A DNA stretch of 64,000 nt from Flocculibacter collagenilyticus (GTDB lineage Bacteria > Pseudomonadota > Gammaproteobacteria > Enterobacterales > Alteromonadaceae), in contig NZ_CP059888.1 of the NCBI RefSeq assembly GCF_016469335.1, forward strand, positions 2,108,001 through 2,172,000, written 5' to 3'. Below the pieces are notes generated by a model. That model saw nothing but the letters and a program-made list of their open reading frames with translations, searched no databases and was not told where the DNA came from. The stretch's first letter is position 1. Every line of letters starts with the position of its first letter. Made by a program: the position numbers and the translations under genes. Below are positions 31,421 to 40,224 of the stretch, one piece after another.

Positions 31421-31774
31421 ATTCAACCACTTTTTTCTAACCAATTTAATTAAGCTTGCCGAACAAATACCTACAGCTGCAAACAATGTCAACATTACAC
31501 TATTAGTGATTGTAAATAAGTAGCTTTCGTAACCTTTGGCCGATAGCAATAGCCTTATAGTAAAGTAGTAGTCCAAGGAAAATATAGTTAGCCAGCAGCC
31601 AAAAATCATTAATAAGTTAGTTAGCCTCAGCGCATAGAAGCCGGCTAAGCTTATTCCTGACACGAATAAAAATCCATAATTAAGATTCCCTCCAATTTCA
31701 TTCACAAATACCATAATGCCAGCTAACGCAAGTATAAAAAGAAAATGAAGAAAAAGCCTCTGAAAATTATTCAT
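31415..31774 (-). CDS. four-helix membrane protein, putative immunity partner
   Basis: 119 residues with no family recognised. Four hydrophobic helices are visible (about residues 8-25, 30-48, 52-75 and 88-110), with a basic C terminus (KLVRKKWLNN). Its ATG overlaps the stop of the upstream DUF2778-type gene by four bases (ATGA), so the two are translationally coupled and made in a fixed ratio. The size, membrane location and coupling downstream of a cell-wall-enzyme-like toxin candidate suggest an immunity protein. That is inference: known Tldi-type immunity proteins need not look like this, and it could also be a transport or anchoring factor. Confidence 0.6.
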   Translation of the reverse strand: MNNFQRLFLHFLFILALAGIMVFVNEIGGNLNYGFLFVSGISLAGFYALRLTNLLMIFGCWLTIFSLDYYFTIRLLLSAKGYESYLFTITNSVMLTLFAAVGICSASLIKLVRKKWLNN

Positions 31775-32208
31775 GCTCTAACCTCAAGTATTACAGAGCC
31801 AGAAGCTAGCAGCATTTTTCTGACTAAATCTGTTTCCTTAGAGCCTGTGACTCCACCTCCAATATCAATACATCCTGCTGACCCCTTGATTTTTCCTCCG
31901 TGCAAAAAAAATCCAGAACGACCAAAAGTTTTAGTGCTGCTTCGAGGAGTCAACTTCACTCGCCAATCCCCCCAGTCACCGTGACGAAAATTCCTATACA
32001 AATCACCAGCGATATTCGGGTCACTTAAATCAGACGATCTGATTGAATAAAATCCTAAAGGAATTGACCCAACCCATGAAGCTTTTAGGCAAGATTTGGA
32101 AGCATTATTTTGACAAATACCCTTTCCACTTGTAGCTGGTATTGTAAACGAGAATGAAGACGACTGAATGTGAAGCCTTCTAGATTCAATACTAAATATC
32201 AGTTTCAT
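31771..32208 (-). CDS. DUF2778/Tlde1-like L,D-transpeptidase-fold protein, putative cell-wall toxin
   Basis: 145 residues. The layout matches DUF2778 (Tlde1 family): an N-terminal beta segment (LIFSIESRRLHIQSSS), FTIPATSGKGICQNN, the GSIPLGFYSI block (family GPIPxGxY), VKLTP, then GRSGFFLHGGKIKGSAGCIDIG with the catalytic-type His103 and Cys113 ten residues apart, the spacing and context of L,D-transpeptidase active sites. Tlde1 proteins are type VI secretion effectors that cut or exchange the peptidoglycan stem peptide in the periplasm. There is no signal peptide, consistent with delivery by a secretion machine, but no VgrG, Hcp or PAAR gene is in the window. Coupled to a membrane protein gene by ATGA. 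No clear Shine-Dalgarno sequence. Confidence 0.78.
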   Translation of the reverse strand: MKLIFSIESRRLHIQSSSFSFTIPATSGKGICQNNASKSCLKASWVGSIPLGFYSIRSSDLSDPNIAGDLYRNFRHGDWGDWRVKLTPRSSTKTFGRSGFFLHGGKIKGSAGCIDIGGGVTGSKETDLVRKMLLASGSVILEVRA

Positions 32209-32459
32209 AAAAAAACCATTATTAACTCAAATAAAAACAATCATTAACAAAGTGGTTGCGCAAGGTAACATAAAACGAAGAATACAGACCAAAAAGTTTT
32301 ATTGATAGTCTTTTTTAATAATTAAGAAAGAAGCTTGCCTAATATTTTATATACTTCTCATACGCTTATTTCAAAGCGTAAAATTTAAACGCTTGTTTTC
32401 ATAATCTATGCTTTGCTATTCTCCCTCTTCAATTCATTCAGACGTTCGAAAGAGGAAAT

Positions 32460-33275
32460 ATGAAGTTAGCGAAGTTTGCGTCATCAGCATTACTATTTAT
32501 TGCAGGTACGGCACAAGCCACCGTCATCACTTTTGATGACTTTAGCTCAATAGATGGTTTGACGTTAAATGGCAATGCCCATATTCACGACAACAAATTA
32601 AGATTAACTAATAATCAAAATAGTCAAAAAGGCAGTGTATTCTCTACACAACTTATTGATCTAAACGCAGGGTCTTTTTCCACTGAGTTTTCTTTTAATT
32701 TTAATGGCCAAAATGGTGGAGGTGCCGACGGTATCGTTTTCGCACTACAAAGTACCAGCAACCAAGCTGGCTCTGGTGGGGGCGGAATTGGTTATTCAGG
32801 TTTAAACAATAGTTTTGGTTTAGAATTTGATAACCACAGCAATGGCCCTATTGATAACTTTAGCGATTCACACATTGGGATCAACTTTAATGGCAGTGTA
32901 GTTTCAGAAAAAATTATAACTACTAACGATCTTGGGCTGGGCAACTTAGATTCACCTGATACAGTGTGGTATGCATGGGTAAACTACGACAATAGCACAG
33001 ACATGTTAGACGTATATTTTAATGATAGTGATATTTTACCTACGGTAGCCGCAATCTCTTATCAAGCTGACTTACCATCAATTCTTGGCACCAGTCAGGT
33101 TTATGCTGGCTTTACATCTGCAACAGGTGGTGCAAACGCAAATCATGACTTACTTAGCTGGGAATTTTCTGGTACAAGTGGCGGTACGAGTAGCTTTAAA
33201 GTACCAGAACCAAGCACAGTATTTATTTTTACAGCTGGTCTGTTTGGATTACTGAGACTTACTAGCAGAAGATAA
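32460..33275 (+). CDS. L-type lectin-domain PEP-CTERM protein
   Basis: 271 residues. The signal peptide (KLAKFASSALLFIAGTAQA) is followed by a legume-lectin-like beta sandwich (about 25-235) with FSTEFSFNFNGQ, GADGIVFALQST, GGGGIGYSGLNNSFGLEFDNHSN and DTVWYAWVNYDN. The C terminus is a PEP-CTERM sorting signal: VPEPST, a hydrophobic helix (FIFTAGLFGLLRL) and the basic end TSRR. Such proteins are cleaved by exosortase (EpsH), which is not in this window, and reach the surface or extracellular polysaccharide. GAGGA ribosome-binding site; single gene with its own terminator. It probably binds carbohydrate outside the cell. Confidence 0.92.
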   Translation: MKLAKFASSALLFIAGTAQATVITFDDFSSIDGLTLNGNAHIHDNKLRLTNNQNSQKGSVFSTQLIDLNAGSFSTEFSFNFNGQNGGGADGIVFALQSTSNQAGSGGGGIGYSGLNNSFGLEFDNHSNGPIDNFSDSHIGINFNGSVVSEKIITTNDLGLGNLDSPDTVWYAWVNYDNSTDMLDVYFNDSDILPTVAAISYQADLPSILGTSQVYAGFTSATGGANANHDLLSWEFSGTSGGTSSFKVPEPSTVFIFTAGLFGLLRLTSRR

Positions 33276-33323
33276 CAACGCTGGCTGTATTTGAGCATCT
33301 GTAATGAGTGTGAACTCAGTTTT

Positions 33324-33360
33324 AGCCATCAATTATTCAACTGTAGTTGATGGCTTTGTA
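33324..33360 (+). terminator. terminator after lectin gene
   Basis: Stem AGCCATCAA / TTGATGGCT (33324-33332 and 33347-33355) with a 14-base loop, followed by TTGTATTATTTATT. The T-run is weak but the stem is perfect. Confidence 0.7.
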
Positions 33361-33369
33361 TTATTTATT

Positions 33370-33405
33370 CTCACTAATAGCTATTTATACTCACTAATAG
33401 CTATT
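33370..33405. repeat. 20-bp-period tandem repeat
   Basis: CTCACTAATAGCTATT occurs at 33370-33385 and 33390-33405, separated by four bases, in the 300-base spacer behind the lectin gene. The remainder of the spacer (to 33583) shows no gene. Confidence 0.75.
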
Positions 33406-33583
33406 CGTTAAGAACACAGCTTTCGGTTCTTAATACAGCAGGTAAGTTACCGTGTAAAAAAGCACCCAAACCTGCAAATATTAGGACAAACTTTTACCTG
33501 CCCACTTCTAATTTGATGCTGCCTTTCTTTAGAGGTAAAAGCATGGAACAAGCATAAAGAGCAGTTTATCAAACCGAATTAAG

Positions 33584-34177
33584 TTAACAATTCTTCCAAT
33601 AAGAAAAATAATCTTCAAAATCTGGCACGGTTCGGTCTGGTACTGAGTGTACGGGGGTGCCTAAGTATAAAAAGCCTACTATTTGATCCTGTTCGGTTAA
33701 GTTGAATGCATCGTGTACGTGGCGATTTTCTGCATAACTGCCTGTACGCCACATTGCACCTAACCCCATTGAAAATGCAGCTTGTTGCATGGCCATTACA
33801 GTACACCCTGCTGAAATAATTTGTTCAAAATGCGGTACCTTTGGATGTTCTGCATATTTCGCTATACAAAGAATAACCATAGGTGCTCGGTGCGGTAATT
33901 GTTTTGCGCGCTCAATTTGGGCAGGTTCAACTTCCGGATCCGTTTTTAATGCAGCATCCGCATAAATTTTGCCAAGCGCAGAGAGTGCTTCATCACCTTC
34001 AAAAATAACAAACTGCCATGGTTTTAACGCTGCGTGATCAGGTACGCGTAACGCTGCCGTTTGAATAATATTCATTTGTGCTTTGGAAGGTGCTGGCGTC
34101 GTTAAACGTGCGCAAGATTTACGATTTGTTAAAAGTTCATGTGCAGACATGGTTGAAAGTGTAGGATGATTTGTCAT
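33584..34177 (-). CDS. nitroreductase family protein (YdjA-like)
   Basis: 197 residues. FMN-dependent oxidoreductase closely resembling E. coli YdjA in layout: LLTNRKSCARLTTPAPSKAQ, AALRVPDHAALKPWQFVIFEG, LPHRAPMVILCIAKY, ISAGCTVMAMQQAAFSMGLGAMWRTG and DQIVGFLYLGTP. It probably reduces quinones or nitro compounds with NAD(P)H in the cytoplasm; the physiological substrate of the family is not settled. The ATG at 34177 is used; another ATG at codon 10 is also possible and would fit the E. coli length better. Separated from doxX-like gene (same strand) by 77 bases. Confidence 0.93.
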   Translation of the reverse strand: MTNHPTLSTMSAHELLTNRKSCARLTTPAPSKAQMNIIQTAALRVPDHAALKPWQFVIFEGDEALSALGKIYADAALKTDPEVEPAQIERAKQLPHRAPMVILCIAKYAEHPKVPHFEQIISAGCTVMAMQQAAFSMGLGAMWRTGSYAENRHVHDAFNLTEQDQIVGFLYLGTPVHSVPDRTVPDFEDYFSYWKNC

Positions 34178-34254
34178 AAAAAAGAGACCTGCTAAATTAT
34201 CTATTTGGCGATAGATTAACAGATCTCGAGATGAAAATTAGGTGGTTAATGTGT

Positions 34255-34869
34255 TTATTTTTTTATTTGTTTTTTCATAAAATAGTCAACACTGGTGAAT
34301 TTTCCGCCACCGTAAAAAAATAAGGCTAAAAACATAATAAAATAAGTCGCTGCGAACTCGATGCCGTTATTTAAAATCACAAAATTACCACTTGAAGTAA
34401 GCCACTCATAATTACCATGCTCTTGTAATAAGGATTTTGCCGCTTCCACTTTTTCTGGTGCTTCCATAATATTTTTATTGTAAAAAATAGTGCCGTCTGC
34501 CAACCAACTTGATGCATCGGCTATGGCCAACCAGCCGTGTTTTAGGTGCACGGTTACTGCTGCAACTAACATTGTAAACATTAATGGAATAGAAATCAGT
34601 CGGGTAAATAGGCCGATAAGTATAAGAAAACCGCCCACAAATTCGGTTGTTGCAGCTAGACCTGCCATTAATTCTGGCATAGGCAAACCTAAGCCCCACT
34701 CTGCATTACCAAACCACGCTGCCGTATCTGAAAAGTTACTTAATTTATTCCAACCTGCTTGAATCATAATAGGAGCAAGGTAAAGTCGCATTAATAGCGG
34801 AGCAATACCTTCAAGAGCTGATACAGAGTGAATTGCAGAATCATATTTTTGGCTTAAGCTTTTGAGCAT
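34255..34869 (-). CDS. DoxX family membrane protein
   Basis: 204 residues. Four membrane helices with the DoxX signature: LLMRLYLAPIMIQAGWNKLSNF at the first helix, MPELMAGLAATTEFVGGFLILIGLFTRLISIPLMFTML in the centre. A periplasmic insert of about 60 residues (WLAIADASSWLADGTIFYNKNIMEAPEKVEAAKSLL) lies before the last helix, which makes it longer than minimal DoxX proteins. Family members associate with redox or thiosulfate metabolism, but a role is rarely proven. It is upstream of the nitroreductase, and the two may share a transcript. Confidence 0.88.
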   Translation of the reverse strand: MLKSLSQKYDSAIHSVSALEGIAPLLMRLYLAPIMIQAGWNKLSNFSDTAAWFGNAEWGLGLPMPELMAGLAATTEFVGGFLILIGLFTRLISIPLMFTMLVAAVTVHLKHGWLAIADASSWLADGTIFYNKNIMEAPEKVEAAKSLLQEHGNYEWLTSSGNFVILNNGIEFAATYFIMFLALFFYGGGKFTSVDYFMKKQIKK

Positions 34870-35026
34870 ACGGTGTCGTCCCGAATTAGAAATAGTACAA
34901 ATTTTTATATAAGAACGTGTTTGTTTGTATTTTCTTTCATAAGTGTAGGATAAATTAATAAATATTTATTTTTAAACATACCTATATTTTTTATAACGTA
35001 AAGCAACCAATAACGGGAGATTTAGC

Positions 35027-35182
35027 ATGACCAGCCGGAAACAGAAAATTACTCAAATTAAAAAAACAACCCAGTTATTAGCTGATGAAAAGCAATCTGT
35101 AACCAATTTAGTCCGATTATTAGTACAACAAAATCCTGAAAAAACAGCTATTGTGGTTAAACGATGGATTGACGGAAAATAA
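35027..35182 (+). CDS. 51-residue protein resembling the FliF C-terminal tail
   Basis: A short gene with a good ribosome-binding site (GGGAG seven bases before the ATG). The product is basic and helical: MTSRKQKITQIKKTTQ, then DEKQSVTNLVRLLVQQNP, then EKTAIVVKRWIDGK. The second half, a pattern of V-x-x-L-V-x-x-NPE followed by A-x-V-V-x-x-W-I, resembles by eye the FliG-binding end of the flagellar M-ring protein FliF. A free-standing copy could bind FliG or act as a decoy, but no flagellar genes lie near. It precedes the Att-like ABC operon with a 138-base gap. Function unproven. Confidence 0.6.
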   Translation: MTSRKQKITQIKKTTQLLADEKQSVTNLVRLLVQQNPEKTAIVVKRWIDGK

Positions 35183-35320
35183 AGCACTCATTTTACAGCG
35201 CCTCACTCACACTTTATCACGCTCATCTAAAATAAATTTGTTCAAGCCAATAGCAGTTACCTATTTTTGCTTATACTGTTTTATATATTTAAATAATGAT
35301 TTAGCAACTGTGGAGCTAAT

Positions 35321-36022
35321 TTGATCTTAACCATTCAGGATCTTGGTCATACTGTTGTTGATGGTGATCAGCCACGAGAACTTTTCTCCCAATTAAATTT
35401 GCGCGTGAATCGGGGAGAATGTATTTCACTAATGGGTGATAGTGGTTGTGGAAAAACCACATTACTCAACTTAATTGCAGGACTTGAGCCCATTCAGAAA
35501 GGAAGCATTTGTTTAACCGATGTGGCACTTGAAAAAGCGAATGAGGATCAGCTAAGTCAAATACGCCGTGAAAATTTAGGTATCATCTTTCAGAATTATA
35601 ATTTGCTATCGGGGCTGAATGTTGAGGAAAACATTTCATTTAGCGCTAAGTTAGCAGATAGATATAATGCCTCTTTGTGTAATGAGCTCGCCGAGCAGTT
35701 AGGTATTGGCCAATTACTGAAAAAGCGGCCTGATGAGTTATCCGGTGGTGAAATGCAACGAGTAGCGATTGCAAGAACATTAAGTGCAAAGCCGCAACTA
35801 TTACTCGCAGACGAGCCAACCGGAAACCTAGACGACAAAAACAGCCAAAGGGTCGTTAAGCTATTAATCTCTTTATGTAAACAATACGCTGCTACTCTAA
35901 TCATTGTTTCGCACAGCTACAAAGTCGCACAAGAAGCAGACCGCATATACCACCTTGATAGTAACGGAATAAGTGTCGTAAGTTCTCCAACGCCCAATGA
36001 TGCTTATACAACAACCGAGTAG
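35321..36022 (+). CDS. LolD/YbbA-type ABC transporter ATP-binding protein
   Basis: 233 residues. Walker A is GDSGCGKTTLLNLIAGLEP, Q-loop NLGIIFQNYNLLSGLNVEEN, signature DELSGGEMQRVAIARTL, Walker B LLLADEPTGNLDDKNSQ, H-loop IIVSHS. It belongs to the MacB/LolD/FtsE class that drives FtsX-like permeases rather than classical import. The start is TTG at 35321 with GGAG five bases before it. It is the first gene of a three-gene operon with the permease (3-base gap) and the AttH-like lipoprotein. Confidence 0.93.
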   Translation: MILTIQDLGHTVVDGDQPRELFSQLNLRVNRGECISLMGDSGCGKTTLLNLIAGLEPIQKGSICLTDVALEKANEDQLSQIRRENLGIIFQNYNLLSGLNVEENISFSAKLADRYNASLCNELAEQLGIGQLLKKRPDELSGGEMQRVAIARTLSAKPQLLLADEPTGNLDDKNSQRVVKLLISLCKQYAATLIIVSHSYKVAQEADRIYHLDSNGISVVSSPTPNDAYTTTE

Positions 36023-36025
36023 CTA

Positions 36026-38650
36026 ATGAATGCACGGGCTTTTTATCGCATTATAAATTTGGTTATACGAGCTTATTATGCTGAGTACACAACAAAGCCT
36101 TTACTTCATCTTAGTTTTATTATTAGTTTAGCTATCGCCACCAGCACCTTAATAAGTATTCTGATGTTAAATGATGCTAGTAAGCAGCAATATGCGTCAG
36201 CAAGCGATTTACTGAGCCCTCCTTTTGCTTTTTACATTTACCCGAAAGAAGGATTGAAGGCAACCAAGCAGGACTTTAGATTAATAAGACAGTTAGGCTT
36301 TATAGAAGTTTCTCCTGTACTAGAAGTCAATACGATATTAAACAACGACACCGTGCTTGCCATTTATGCAACCGACCTGCTCGCATTAAGTATTCTGTAC
36401 CCAGACGTGTTTAACGTAAACATGGCATCAATTACACAAACTCTCGCTCAGCAGCTCTCAATCGAACACCAGCAAACCTCTTACCTACAACTCAAAAGTG
36501 GAGAAAAACTCCCCTACCGCATTATTACCGACGCGAATTTAAGAAAACATGATATGGCTATAATCGACTTTTCATTAGCTTGGCAGCTTTTTAAGCCTAT
36601 CAATGCATTTAGCTATTTTACTGTTACTGCCATGTCGGCTGAAAGAAAACAAACGCTAGCAAATCAACTTCCCTCCCACTTAATGCTATACGAACCTTGG
36701 AAGCTGGAAGAAAAGAAAGGTTTTGCAAATGCATTGCATTTAAATTTAACGGCATTAGCATTGCTAGGTTTTTTAGTCAGCCTGTTTATTGCCTATCAGG
36801 CTGGGCAGCAAGCATGGCAATACCGCCACCAATTAATTAATCAGCTTAGGTTGTTGGGTGTACCGCTGGTGACAATTCGTATCGCGCTATTGATTGAATG
36901 TGCTTTTATTGTTGTCTTTGCGTGTGGATTGGGCATTTTACTTGCTGCCGCAATTGTTATATTTAGTCTTCCCATTGTAGGTGTCACTTTATCTCAAATT
37001 TACGATTTACATCTTACCGGACATTTTGAGTGGCATTGGCGCTATTTGTTGTGGGCATTTCTATTGTCTAGCAGCGCGGTCATTACCGCTTTGTTTCATC
37101 AATTACGTTTAATTAATCGGCCACAGCTAAAGTCCATACCAATGAAAAGTCAACGCAGTGCAAACGTGTTGTTTATAGGTCGATTGGTTCTTATAACCCT
37201 GTTTTTTCTTTTTCTACATTGGCTTATGCCTTTATCTTGGTCTGAATCATTCTTATCACACGGCTTTTCTTCAGAAGTACAGTTATCAAACTGGCTTTTG
37301 ATAATGATGAAATATGGCTTTTTGTTGCTTGCGAGCATCGCCTTTTTGCCAATATTTCTATTGGCTTTAATAACGGCTTTTCATTCTTTACTACTTATTT
37401 TTAATCACTTAAATAGCTCATGGAATAATTTTAAAATTGGCTATTTAATAAAAGACGCGCAAAATCAAATCTATCGACGATATGTCCCACTAGCTGCATT
37501 TTACCTTGCACTCACTGCAAGCATTTCAGCTGGGCTTATGGTGAAAAGTTTTAATACCGCTTTTGTTGACTATTTGGATCAGCAACTGTCTCAAGACTTT
37601 ATTATTAGCGTACCAAAAAACCAAAGCAGCCGCTCCATCCCCCAACCTTCGAGTTTGGATGAAAATAGGCTTGAAGCTTGGCTTAAACAACAAGCCTTTA
37701 TCGAAGAAGTCATTTTATATCAGCATGCTTGGTTTACTTATAAAAATACCCAATTACGCATTGCAAGAATGAAGTCTATTAACCAATTTAATGCCCTTAG
37801 CTTTAAAGCATTAAAAGTAGAAGCCGAGTTCGTACAAGCTCAGTTAGACAAAAATAATAACAACATCCCAATTTGCTTTATTAACGAACAATTCGCATTA
37901 AGTAACGCCATTGAACTATCAAAGCCAAAAATCTATCGTATTTTTTTAAGCCAAGCCCAGCAAACCATTGAGTGCGAGGTAAAAGGTGTTTATTTTCAGT
38001 ATGGCTACCTCGGCCATTCCGCTTATTTAGTTAAAACTAACCATCACCAAATAAATTGGCGAGGAACCAGCTACGGTATTTATTTAAAAGCATCAGAGTC
38101 CATAACTTCATTAGCCTTACAGCAACGCATTAATAATGCACTTAACAATCCGTCAAATACCCAGTCAAATATCCAGCCAAATATCCGGTTAATTAGTGAG
38201 AGTATTCTTCAGTCTAGTGAACTTAAAAAGTTAGCATTAGAGGTATTTGATCAAACGTTTATCTTAACGCAAGCCACTTCCGCTGTATTGCTAGGCATCG
38301 CATGCTTTGGTTTATTTTTGTCTGTTACAAGCTTAGAGCTAGCAAGAAAACCTGATTTACTCGCCTTATATCGCTTAGGCTATAGTAAACGTAACGTGTT
38401 TAGCCACATGTTCGTTCAGTGGATGCTTTTACTGATTGGTACCGTACTATTAAGTTGGCCTGTAGCCACGGTTATAGCTGAGGTGCTTGTGAGCAAAGTG
38501 TTGCCCGCCTCTTTCGGCTGGTCTATGCCATTAGTAAATGATGTAGGAACACTTTTAATGACTATGTTATCAAGTAGCAGCATAGGCATCATTCTAGTCA
38601 TTCCCGCTCTTTTCATTCCATTATACTCATTTCATAAAAAGCTACGATGA
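36026..38650 (+). CDS. FtsX-like ABC transporter permease (AttFG/YbbP type)
   Basis: 874 residues with about ten hydrophobic helices in two FtsX-type halves. Features: an N-terminal helix (LHLSFIISLAIATSTLISILML), a periplasmic domain (about 60-230), three helices (about 240-365), two more around 390-470, a second periplasmic domain (about 515-760) and three C-terminal helices with LELARKPDLLALYRLGYSKRNVFSHMFVQW, the coupling segment typical of FtsX/MacB permeases. It overlaps the AttH-like gene by four bases. The Vibrio att locus splits this into two permeases; here it is a single chain. Probably a mechanotransmission or lipid-handling complex; substrate unknown. Confidence 0.88.
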   Translation: MNARAFYRIINLVIRAYYAEYTTKPLLHLSFIISLAIATSTLISILMLNDASKQQYASASDLLSPPFAFYIYPKEGLKATKQDFRLIRQLGFIEVSPVLEVNTILNNDTVLAIYATDLLALSILYPDVFNVNMASITQTLAQQLSIEHQQTSYLQLKSGEKLPYRIITDANLRKHDMAIIDFSLAWQLFKPINAFSYFTVTAMSAERKQTLANQLPSHLMLYEPWKLEEKKGFANALHLNLTALALLGFLVSLFIAYQAGQQAWQYRHQLINQLRLLGVPLVTIRIALLIECAFIVVFACGLGILLAAAIVIFSLPIVGVTLSQIYDLHLTGHFEWHWRYLLWAFLLSSSAVITALFHQLRLINRPQLKSIPMKSQRSANVLFIGRLVLITLFFLFLHWLMPLSWSESFLSHGFSSEVQLSNWLLIMMKYGFLLLASIAFLPIFLLALITAFHSLLLIFNHLNSSWNNFKIGYLIKDAQNQIYRRYVPLAAFYLALTASISAGLMVKSFNTAFVDYLDQQLSQDFIISVPKNQSSRSIPQPSSLDENRLEAWLKQQAFIEEVILYQHAWFTYKNTQLRIARMKSINQFNALSFKALKVEAEFVQAQLDKNNNNIPICFINEQFALSNAIELSKPKIYRIFLSQAQQTIECEVKGVYFQYGYLGHSAYLVKTNHHQINWRGTSYGIYLKASESITSLALQQRINNALNNPSNTQSNIQPNIRLISESILQSSELKKLALEVFDQTFILTQATSAVLLGIACFGLFLSVTSLELARKPDLLALYRLGYSKRNVFSHMFVQWMLLLIGTVLLSWPVATVIAEVLVSKVLPASFGWSMPLVNDVGTLLMTMLSSSSIGIILVIPALFIPLYSFHKKLR

Positions 38651-39828
38651 TGATAACAAACAGCAATAAACCATACGTAAATTTCACGCTTAGCCATTTT
38701 TTAACATACGTTTTATTCACCACACTATTACTATCCGCAGCGTGTAGCGAACAAGTAGGCAATCAATATTCAAATAAAGAAGATCAATTATTTCGGCTTA
38801 AAGAAAAACCCGATAACCGCTTCACGCTGCCATCCGCTAACGAGCCAATTATATTTCCTGAAGCACATTTCCCCAAGCTTCAATACCACCATGAATGGTG
38901 GTACCTAAATGCGAATTTGAAAACAAAAAACGGAGAAGCGATGGCATTACAATGGACATTATTTAGAACCGCCATTGGTGAACACCATTTATATTTTGCA
39001 CATGCTGCCATGGCCGATAAATTCACTCATTCATCCGCATTTCGGCTAGGAAGAAAAGAGTTGGGCAACGTCGTGATTAGTAATAACACGAAGAAAAATA
39101 GCCATACTTCATCCACCTCTTTTTATGCTCAAATTGATGATTGGGTATGGCAATCTAGCCAACAATTCTTACCAGCAAATTTATCCTTTGGGTCTGATGC
39201 CACGCCTTCCAATACCAAATGGAGCGCATCATTATCACTTAACACCAATACTCGAACAGAGCTTAATCCTGATAGGCCTTTTTATTTTCTTCAAGGGGTC
39301 AATGGTTTTAATAAAAAGCACGCAGTTGAAAACATTGCTAGCTATTATTATTCCCAACCATTCATAAACGTAACTGGACATATAGAATGGAAAGGAGAAG
39401 AGCGCATTGTTACAGGCAAAGCCTGGTTTGATCGTGAATGGGGGTCACGGTTACTTGCCGAAGATCAGCAAGGCTGGAACTGGTTTTCTTTGCGTTTAAG
39501 CGAAAATAAAGCGCTGATGGTTTATCGTTTACGATCAAACATTAGCGATTATATTTATGGCTCAATTATGCATAGTAATGGAAAGATAGAAGTACTAGAG
39601 ACGAGCGACATTCATATTAAAACAATGCATTCAACCCATAATAAATCAACAACGCACGCCTACCCTCAACAATTCTCTATCATCCTTCCCAATCATAAAA
39701 TTAATGTGGATATCAGCGTTGTTAATCCCCAGCAGATTATGCGTTTTGGTATCGCATATTTCGAAGGAATGGTACAGTTTAGTGGAAGTCATCAAGGTGA
39801 AGGCTTTGTAGAGATGACAGGCTACTAA
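38647..39828 (+). CDS. AttH/CrtC lipocalin-like lipoprotein
   Basis: 393 residues. The N terminus has a lipoprotein signal peptide with lipobox LSAAC. The body matches the AttH (CrtC N-terminal lipocalin) domain: FPKLQYHHEWWYLNANLKTKNGE, LQWTLFRTAI, YFAHAAMAD, then GKAWFDREWGSRLLAEDQQGWNWFSLRLSENKALMVYRLR, where the tryptophan-rich DREWGS block is diagnostic. ATGA overlap with the permease shows one operon. AttH-type proteins accompany this ABC type in several gammaproteobacteria, and the ligand is unknown. No catalytic role in carotenoid hydration should be assumed. Confidence 0.9.
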   Translation: MMITNSNKPYVNFTLSHFLTYVLFTTLLLSAACSEQVGNQYSNKEDQLFRLKEKPDNRFTLPSANEPIIFPEAHFPKLQYHHEWWYLNANLKTKNGEAMALQWTLFRTAIGEHHLYFAHAAMADKFTHSSAFRLGRKELGNVVISNNTKKNSHTSSTSFYAQIDDWVWQSSQQFLPANLSFGSDATPSNTKWSASLSLNTNTRTELNPDRPFYFLQGVNGFNKKHAVENIASYYYSQPFINVTGHIEWKGEERIVTGKAWFDREWGSRLLAEDQQGWNWFSLRLSENKALMVYRLRSNISDYIYGSIMHSNGKIEVLETSDIHIKTMHSTHNKSTTHAYPQQFSIILPNHKINVDISVVNPQQIMRFGIAYFEGMVQFSGSHQGEGFVEMTGY

Positions 39829-40008
39829 ACAACATTTAACTCCCTGTGCGCTTTTAAACTTTTAGGCATTAACCTATTTAACGAGCCAGTTCTGTTGAAC
39901 ATAGTGTTCTCAGTAAATAGCACAAACACATAGACTGAAATAACAATCAGCACGCATAATTCAGCGATTGAACATATGGATGATTGCGTAATTTTTTACG
40001 TAAATTAC

Positions 40009-40224
40009 CTAACCATTGCTTTGTGTCTTTGGTAAGTCGCGCTTAAAAAGCAATATAAGCAAATAGATAAACGCGATAGGTGGAATAATTGCAGTAAAAA
40101 AGCCTATTACCGACACAAGAATAGGTGTTTCAGTTTTTCTACGGCCTAAATAAAAGCTAATAGCCGCCATAAATATCCCTAATCCAATTACAAAATAACT
40201 CAGTTGTGTTGAACTAATTCCCAC
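40009..40224 (-). CDS. small two-helix membrane protein
   Basis: 71 residues. Two hydrophobic helices (LSYFVIGLGIFMAAISFYLG and ILVSVIGFFTAIIPPIAFIYLLILLF), with a basic loop RRKTETP between them and a hydrophilic tail. No family recognised. Convergent with the AttH-like gene across about 180 bases and upstream of a 280-base non-coding stretch. Confidence 0.55.
   Translation of the reverse strand: MGISSTQLSYFVIGLGIFMAAISFYLGRRKTETPILVSVIGFFTAIIPPIAFIYLLILLFKRDLPKTQSNG

Noticed and set aside
33370-33405. possible CRISPR or large tandem array
   Set aside because: Only two 16-base copies are present, with a four-base spacer; it is a simple tandem duplication.
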